Made by a program: the position numbers and the translations under genes. This document shows, piece by piece, positions 59,390 to 64,000 of a DNA stretch of 64,000 nt. Every line of letters starts with the position of its first letter. The first letter of the stretch is position 1. The notes beneath the pieces are model-generated. The model was not told the DNA's origin and made no database searches. It saw only the letters and a program-made list of their open reading frames with translations. This stretch comes from Shewanella nanhaiensis (lineage in GTDB: Bacteria; Pseudomonadota; Gammaproteobacteria; Enterobacterales; Shewanellaceae), in assembly GCF_019457885.1 (NCBI RefSeq), contig NZ_JAHZST010000005.1, forward strand, positions 248,001 to 312,000. Direction: 5' to 3'.

Positions 59390-60556
59390 ATGGATTTACA
59401 CGCAAATTGGAATTTCCCCACGAATATTACGGTGGGTGAGGGCTGTTTAAGTCAGCTCGGGGAGCGCTGCAAAGCACTTAAGATGACCAAGGTTTTGTTG
59501 ATCACTGATCCGGGTTTGGCAGATCTGCCTATGGTGAAAGAGGCGATGGGTTATTGCACTCAGGCCGGATTAACGGTTGAGCTGTTTTGTGAGATCCAGG
59601 GAAATCCCACTGGAGACAATGTCCGTGCTGGCGCAATATGTTTAAAATCAGGTGGTTTTAATGGGGTGATAGCTTTCGGTGGTGGCTCAAGTTTAGATGC
59701 CGCTAAAGCGATCGCCATGATTGCAAAACAATCGCTCTCTTTGTGGAGCACTGAAGATATCGGTGATAACTGGACCCGCATCGATGAAAGGTTGATGATC
59801 CCTGTGATTGCCGTGCCGACCACGGCAGGTACAGGCTCAGAGGTTGGGCGAGCGTCAGTAATAACCGATACCGACGGGGCTCACCATGTTAAAAGGATAA
59901 TATTTCATCCTAAGATGCTTCCAGCCACTGTGTTACTCGACCCAAAGCTCACTTTGGGTTTGCCGCCTCCTATTACAGCAGCGACAGGTTTAGATGCCTT
60001 GTCTCATAGTCTAGAGGCCTATTGTGCGCCGTCTTATCATCCCATGGCTGAGGGGATTGCTATCGAGGGAATAAGATTGGTGAAGCATTTTCTTCCAAGA
60101 GCAGTGGCCAATGGAGAGGATATTGAGGCGAGAACCCAGATGCTGGTGGCATCGAGTATGGGAGCAACCAGTTTTCAGCGTGGCTTAGGGGCGATGCACG
60201 CTATTGCACACAGTCTTGGTGCCCTGTATGACAAGCATCATGGATTGCTCAATGCGATTTTGATGCCCTATGTGCTCAAGCGAAATAGGGACCAAATAGA
60301 GCAAAAGATCATCCGTTTATCTCAATACCTCGAGCTTGATAACCCCAATTTTGATGGTTTTATGGATTGGATTTTAGCATTAAGAGCTGAGTTGAGTATT
60401 CCCCATACGCTCGCTGATATTGGGATAACTTTAGAGGATGTGGTGTTAGTGGGAAAGATGGCAGTAAAAGATGCAGCAGCCGGCGGTAACCCTATAACAT
60501 TAACCGATGCGGAGTATTCGTTACTCTTTCGTGACGCGGTTAAAGGGGCGCTTTAG
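59390..60556 (+). CDS. Iron-containing alcohol dehydrogenase
   Basis: A 388-residue family III alcohol dehydrogenase. The NAD site is GGGSSLDAAKAIA. The TTAGTGSEVG loop is intact. The metal ligands are in the D...H...H...H series (TGLDALSHSLEAY, FQRGLGAMHAIAHSLGALYDKHHG). The expected ligand pattern is complete. In the cluster it could convert the terminal alcohol of a glutamylated amino alcohol to the aldehyde for the ALDH. EutG-like acetaldehyde reduction is less likely because no ethanolamine ammonia-lyase is present. AAAAGGAG precedes the ATG. Confidence 0.9.
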   Translation: MDLHANWNFPTNITVGEGCLSQLGERCKALKMTKVLLITDPGLADLPMVKEAMGYCTQAGLTVELFCEIQGNPTGDNVRAGAICLKSGGFNGVIAFGGGSSLDAAKAIAMIAKQSLSLWSTEDIGDNWTRIDERLMIPVIAVPTTAGTGSEVGRASVITDTDGAHHVKRIIFHPKMLPATVLLDPKLTLGLPPPITAATGLDALSHSLEAYCAPSYHPMAEGIAIEGIRLVKHFLPRAVANGEDIEARTQMLVASSMGATSFQRGLGAMHAIAHSLGALYDKHHGLLNAILMPYVLKRNRDQIEQKIIRLSQYLELDNPNFDGFMDWILALRAELSIPHTLADIGITLEDVVLVGKMAVKDAAAGGNPITLTDAEYSLLFRDAVKGAL

Positions 60557-60646
60557 CGAGTTGATATTTGAGAGTTAGTTTATGGACAGTTTGACTCTCA
60601 ATTTTATCTTGAATAATCGACTGTTTTTTCACATAGGAGAGGTGAG

Positions 60647-61345
60647 ATGAAAATAGGTATTTTACAATGTGATGATGTCACTGAAGCACTGCAAGCTAAA
60701 CATGGGAATTACCCTAAAATGTTTACTCGCTTGTTTGAGGATATCGATGCTCAGCTGGAGTTTTCAGTATTTCGTGTTATGGATGGACACTACCCCAGCT
60801 CAGTGGATGATTGTGATGCCTATATCACGACAGGCAGTCGCTTTGGGGTAAATGATGATGCCCCTTGGGTGATACAGTTTCAACACTATATTGCCAAGCT
60901 CTTTGCCTGTAAGAAGAAGTTGATTGGGATCTGTTTTGGCCATCAGATGATGGTTAAAGCCTTAGGAGGAGAGGTGGTCAAGTCGCCGAAAGGCTGGGGG
61001 GTTGGAGTCGCGACATCCATGGTCACTCAACAAAAACCATGGATGAATGGACTTTCCTCTGAGATATCTTTGGTGGTGAGCCATCAAGACCAGGTGGTTG
61101 AATTACCAGAGGGGACAGAGATCATCGCTGCCAGCGATTTTTGTCCCTTTTATATGATACAGGTAAACGATCATTTTCTTGGCGTGCAGGGCCACCCTGA
61201 GTTTAGTAAGCAATACTCACAAGATCTGATGTATGCACGCAGAGATAGGATCCCAAAAGAACGGATCGAATCGGGTGTAGAGTCACTCTCACTTCCTGTC
61301 GATGATAAGTTGGTGACGCGTTGGATGTTGAACTTCCTGCATTGA
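60647..61345 (+). CDS. Class I glutamine amidotransferase-like gamma-glutamyl hydrolase
   Basis: A 232-residue class I GATase domain with nucleophile C96 in GICFGHQ, and H183/E185 in VQGHPEF. No synthetase domain is attached. Such free-standing proteins (YfeJ-type, or IpuF/PuuD analogues) hydrolyse gamma-glutamyl amide bonds. In this cluster it would release glutamate and an amino acid (glycine if the starting amine is ethanolamine). GGAGAGGTGAG precedes the ATG. Last gene of the cluster; no clear terminator. Confidence 0.8.
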   Translation: MKIGILQCDDVTEALQAKHGNYPKMFTRLFEDIDAQLEFSVFRVMDGHYPSSVDDCDAYITTGSRFGVNDDAPWVIQFQHYIAKLFACKKKLIGICFGHQMMVKALGGEVVKSPKGWGVGVATSMVTQQKPWMNGLSSEISLVVSHQDQVVELPEGTEIIAASDFCPFYMIQVNDHFLGVQGHPEFSKQYSQDLMYARRDRIPKERIESGVESLSLPVDDKLVTRWMLNFLH

Positions 61346-61574
61346 GCTGATTACGCCAAGCTTTTTGGTTAGGCTTTCGTCGTTAATATCGTCTATTTTT
61401 CACCCAAGCCTCAGGTTTTTGATCATTTAAGGCTCAGATACGTTTTGCGTCCATAACAGTTAGGATATAATCTTGCCTGCTATTTAAAGCGATAACGCTA
61501 AAATGGCTTTGATTTGTTTCATTACTCTATAGAGTGATGAAGCGTGAAATTAGCCCTACTGTTTGTGGTATTAG

Positions 61575-62309
61575 ATGACTGAAATCCAGAAAAATCCTGA
61601 TGAGCTCACCATACTCTCATTGGACACTTGTACAGAATCCTGCTCGGCTGCCTTAAGTGTTAAAGGCAAGGTTTTTTCAGAGCTAGCTATAGTCCCTCGT
61701 GAACATAGTCAGCGGATCTTACCTATGGTAGATAGCGTGTTATCACAAGCTAATGTCCAGTTAGCCGAGGTGGATCTTATCGCCTATGGACGAGGTCCAG
61801 GTAGTTTTACTGGTATTCGGATCTGTACCAGCATGACCCAAGGGCTTGCACTGGGACAAGATATTCCTGTCATCGGATTGTCAGCGTTGCAAATCATGGC
61901 TCAGGCAGTCTTTGATTCACAAGGTGCTGATTCTCAAAGTGCCATGCAGGTGATCACCGCTATTGATGCCAGAATGGGCGAAATATATTGGGGTCAGTTT
62001 GTTTTTGACAATGGCTTGGCTAAGCTCGTGGGAGCTGAAACTGTCATCGCACCAGATTTAGTCACATTAGAGCTCAATACCGAGCTGCCGATTGTTGCTT
62101 GCGGCACCGGATTTGAAACTTATCCTCAACTGCTTGAATTAACAGGTTCGATTACCTTAGCTCAAGAGGTGACATTCCCGGATGCTAAATCTATGTTGAG
62201 TTTGGCAAAACAGGGTTATACTCAAGGTTTGGCAACCTCAGTTGATGATTTGGCGCCTGTGTATGTTCGTGATACGGTGACTTGGAAAAAATTACCAGGT
62301 CGGGAATAA
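61575..62309 (+). CDS. tsaB: tRNA t6A-biosynthesis protein TsaB
   Basis: A 244-residue ASKHA-fold protein required with TsaC, TsaD and TsaE for threonylcarbamoyl-adenosine at tRNA A37. Characteristic motifs are LSLDTCTESCSAAL, EHSQRILPMVDSVL, YGRGPGSFTGIRI and ITAIDARMGEIYWG. It probably heads a small operon with the two genes that follow. Confidence 0.95.
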   Translation: MTEIQKNPDELTILSLDTCTESCSAALSVKGKVFSELAIVPREHSQRILPMVDSVLSQANVQLAEVDLIAYGRGPGSFTGIRICTSMTQGLALGQDIPVIGLSALQIMAQAVFDSQGADSQSAMQVITAIDARMGEIYWGQFVFDNGLAKLVGAETVIAPDLVTLELNTELPIVACGTGFETYPQLLELTGSITLAQEVTFPDAKSMLSLAKQGYTQGLATSVDDLAPVYVRDTVTWKKLPGRE

Positions 62310-62401
62310 TAGCCAAAGCACATAAGCCAAGCTCATAATAAGCTAAGTTTGAGCTGAGATTAAGTTGAGCAGAGATAAGTAATGATAAGGGAGGAGGTGT
62401 A

Positions 62402-62782
62402 ATGCAAGTTCAGGCAAACTATTTTGGCTCCTCTCAGGCTCAAGTCTCAGGTGTCTCTGGCGCTAATGGCTCCAGTCAGATTAAACCCAATTCAGGTATT
62501 GATGCAACTGAGCACCTTGAACGTGTAAAACAGGGTCAAGGTCTGGAAAAGGCTCTGCTTGATGTTAACCCTACCAGCAAAGATATACATGATGCTCAGG
62601 GCGGTGTTCAACTCTTTGAACAGACAACGCCAGAGCAGTTATCAAATCGTTTAGGGGCCAAGCTCGAATATGAGCGGGCAATACAGGGCAGCGAAGGCGC
62701 AGTTGCTCACTACCTTGCTAATGAGCATGCAGCGGCTCGTGAAGAGATCCAGCAGATGGTCGGCATAGATACCTATGCATAA
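62402..62782 (+). CDS. Uncharacterised small soluble protein
   Basis: A 126-residue protein with a low-complexity Ser/Gln/Gly N-terminus (about 1-30) and a helical C-terminal half ending in EIQQMVGIDTYA. No signal peptide or membrane segment. I do not recognise a named family. The end overlaps the start of the metalloprotease gene by eight bases, so the two are translationally coupled. GGAGGTGTA precedes the ATG. Confidence 0.65.
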   Translation: MQVQANYFGSSQAQVSGVSGANGSSQIKPNSGIDATEHLERVKQGQGLEKALLDVNPTSKDIHDAQGGVQLFEQTTPEQLSNRLGAKLEYERAIQGSEGAVAHYLANEHAAAREEIQQMVGIDTYA

Positions 62783-63479
62783 CTCTTCAGTTAACCCCCT
62801 TGAGCAAGAAAAACTAGAACGCAGCGGTGCCCCCTCAAGAGGTCGTTTTTTCTTTGAACTCATGTTTGCTTTCCTTATTACTCGCCTACCTTACATTAGT
62901 GTTCCTTTTAAGTGGCTTGAGAGTTATTTCCATGAGATTTCACATGGTCTTGCAAGCCTATTAACCGGTGGAAGCGTGAGTCATATTCAGCTTTTCCCCA
63001 ATGGTGCTGGTTTGTGTTTTACTCAAGGTGGTTGGCCTATTGCGATAGGGTTTAGTGGATACTTTGGCGCTGCACTTTGGGGATATTTGATCTTTATCTT
63101 GGCTACTTGGCCAAAAGGGATCCGTGTTAGCTTTGCATTCTTAGGCTCTGCGGTAGTGCTAACGGCTCTATTGTGGGGGCGAGATCTGTTAACTATCTCT
63201 ATTTTGGCTTGCCTAGCAGTGCTGTTTCTTCTGCCACTTAAATTGAACAATAACCGATTTATGGACAGTGGCTTGAGGATTATGGCGTTAATGATCATGC
63301 TTAATGCTTTGGCCAGCCCTACTGTGTTACTGGGGCTTAGCGGTAAAGGTGATGCGTCTATGTTGGCATCGCAAACTTGGATCCCCGCTTGGGTCTGGGT
63401 GTTTGTTTGGTTAGTTATTAGTGCGTTAATGATCTTTCTTTGTTGGCGGCGGGTGGATCAGGCCGCGTTAAAGCGTTGA
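62775..63479 (+). CDS. M50B-type membrane metalloprotease-like protein
   Basis: A 234-residue membrane protein with six or seven hydrophobic segments. The zinc motif HEISH (H53-E54-H57) lies at the end of the first membrane-associated helix and is followed by GLASLLTGGSVSHIQLFPNGAG, as in M50B-like peptidases. A distal Asp-type ligand (NPDG-like) is not evident, so activity is uncertain. Start at 62775 overlaps the upstream gene. Confidence 0.75.
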   Translation: MHNSSVNPLEQEKLERSGAPSRGRFFFELMFAFLITRLPYISVPFKWLESYFHEISHGLASLLTGGSVSHIQLFPNGAGLCFTQGGWPIAIGFSGYFGAALWGYLIFILATWPKGIRVSFAFLGSAVVLTALLWGRDLLTISILACLAVLFLLPLKLNNNRFMDSGLRIMALMIMLNALASPTVLLGLSGKGDASMLASQTWIPAWVWVFVWLVISALMIFLCWRRVDQAALKR

Positions 63480-63632
63480 CCTTAAGTTGCTTCATTTTAT
63501 ATTAGTTATTTACGTTTTCTTACATAATTTCATTCAGTTCTATGGCCTTATCTGGGCATAGGTTTTGTATATCTCCCTCGCTTTTCTGTTACCTTGTTGC
63601 TTCCTACATAAATTTTATACAGGGAAGCGATA

Positions 63633-64000
63633 ATGAAAAACAGTACTCTTTTAGCCAGTATTTTGCTGAGCACCACATGCAGTGTGAGTGTTCTTGCCCA
63701 CGATACAAGCCATAAAACGACAACACTGGATCAAGTGGTTAAGAGCGATTTTAGGCAAGATAAGAATGTTAGTCGTGATAAGTATCGTCATCCTTTAGAG
63801 ACACTCACCTTTTTCGATATTAAGGCAAGCGACACTGTGATTGAACTGTGGCCAGGCGGAGGGTGGTACGCTGAGGTGTTGGCACCTTATCTTGCTGGAG
63901 AGGGACAATATGTTGCGGGTAATTTTGATACCAACCCAGCAGATGAGAAGAAGCGTAAAGGCTATCGTGCTACCTCTGGGAAAAAGTTTGAGGCTTGGCT
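63633..64000 (+). CDS. Exported methyltransferase-like protein (3' part beyond window)
   Basis: Open from the ATG at 63633 (AGGGAAG upstream) to the window edge, with 122 residues visible. A signal peptide (ending in VLA-H) is followed by SRDKYRHPLETLTFFDIKASDTVIELWPGGGWYAEVLAPYL (in parts). This is a glycine-rich SAM-binding motif I as in the COG4798 'predicted methyltransferase' group. An exported Rossmann methyltransferase is odd because AdoMet is cytosolic. Function unknown. Confidence 0.8.
   Translation, partial: MKNSTLLASILLSTTCSVSVLAHDTSHKTTTLDQVVKSDFRQDKNVSRDKYRHPLETLTFFDIKASDTVIELWPGGGWYAEVLAPYLAGEGQYVAGNFDTNPADEKKRKGYRATSGKKFEAW

Noticed and set aside
54899..60556. Classical eut-type ethanolamine catabolism
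   Set aside because: No EutB/EutC ammonia-lyase, no CoA-acylating EutE and no shell proteins are present; the ALDH is the hydrolytic type.

Overview
The window looks like a chromosomal segment of a marine gammaproteobacterium, most probably Shewanella. SpeA, PheS, IhfA and the long-form PurC all read as Shewanella/Vibrio-type proteins. Other pointers are the moderate-to-low GC and the mix of c-type cytochrome, PqiABC, DUF3802 and M50B genes. This assignment rests on recognised protein families and remembered sequences, not on a database search.

Layout. 1-3080 (mostly minus): end of an ABC-2 exporter (ATPase cut by the window edge, plus permease), YceH and a CvfB-like S1 RNA-binding protein. 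3477-8040 (plus): a polyamine block, speA, a eukaryotic-type AdoMet decarboxylase and speB, followed by pdxH. 8180-10820: small stress or hypothetical genes, including a secreted protein with two tandem retropepsin-like domains. 10888-13506 (minus): a large, atypical Cache/PAS sensor kinase. 13853-18554: pheS-pheT-ihfA and an LpxM-type acyltransferase. 18806-25454: a secreted beta-propeller protein, two lipoproteins and pqiABC. 25501-29256: an MFS carrier, an AT-rich secreted lipase, and a 59-residue mini-cytochrome c coupled to a cytochrome b561. 29328-32421: purC and two periplasmic solute-binding-like proteins.

32556-45730 is the histidine operon (minus), from a hisL leader peptide and attenuator through hisG-D-C-B-H-A and then hisF-hisIE. 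It is interrupted between hisA and hisF by a galactose cassette: a LacI-type regulator facing galT, galK and a sodium/sugar symporter. Two matching operator-like palindromes sit in the divergent galactose promoter region. 46039-53305: AraC regulator and DMT exporter, a cold-shock protein, a eukaryotic-type glutathione synthetase, the helicase yoaA and ndh.

53749-61345 is the most interesting locus: a LysR regulator, an ethanolamine-type permease, a PuuA/GlnA-like gamma-glutamylamide synthetase, an aldehyde dehydrogenase, an iron-type alcohol dehydrogenase and a class I glutamine amidotransferase. Together they can be read as a gamma-glutamylation route for ethanolamine or another amino alcohol: import, glutamylation of the amine, oxidation of the alcohol to aldehyde and then acid, and release of glutamate plus an amino acid. 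No ethanolamine ammonia-lyase is present. The window ends with tsaB, a small conserved-looking protein overlapping an M50B-type membrane metalloprotease, and the start of an exported methyltransferase-like protein. I saw no rRNA, tRNA, CRISPR array, transposase or prophage genes.
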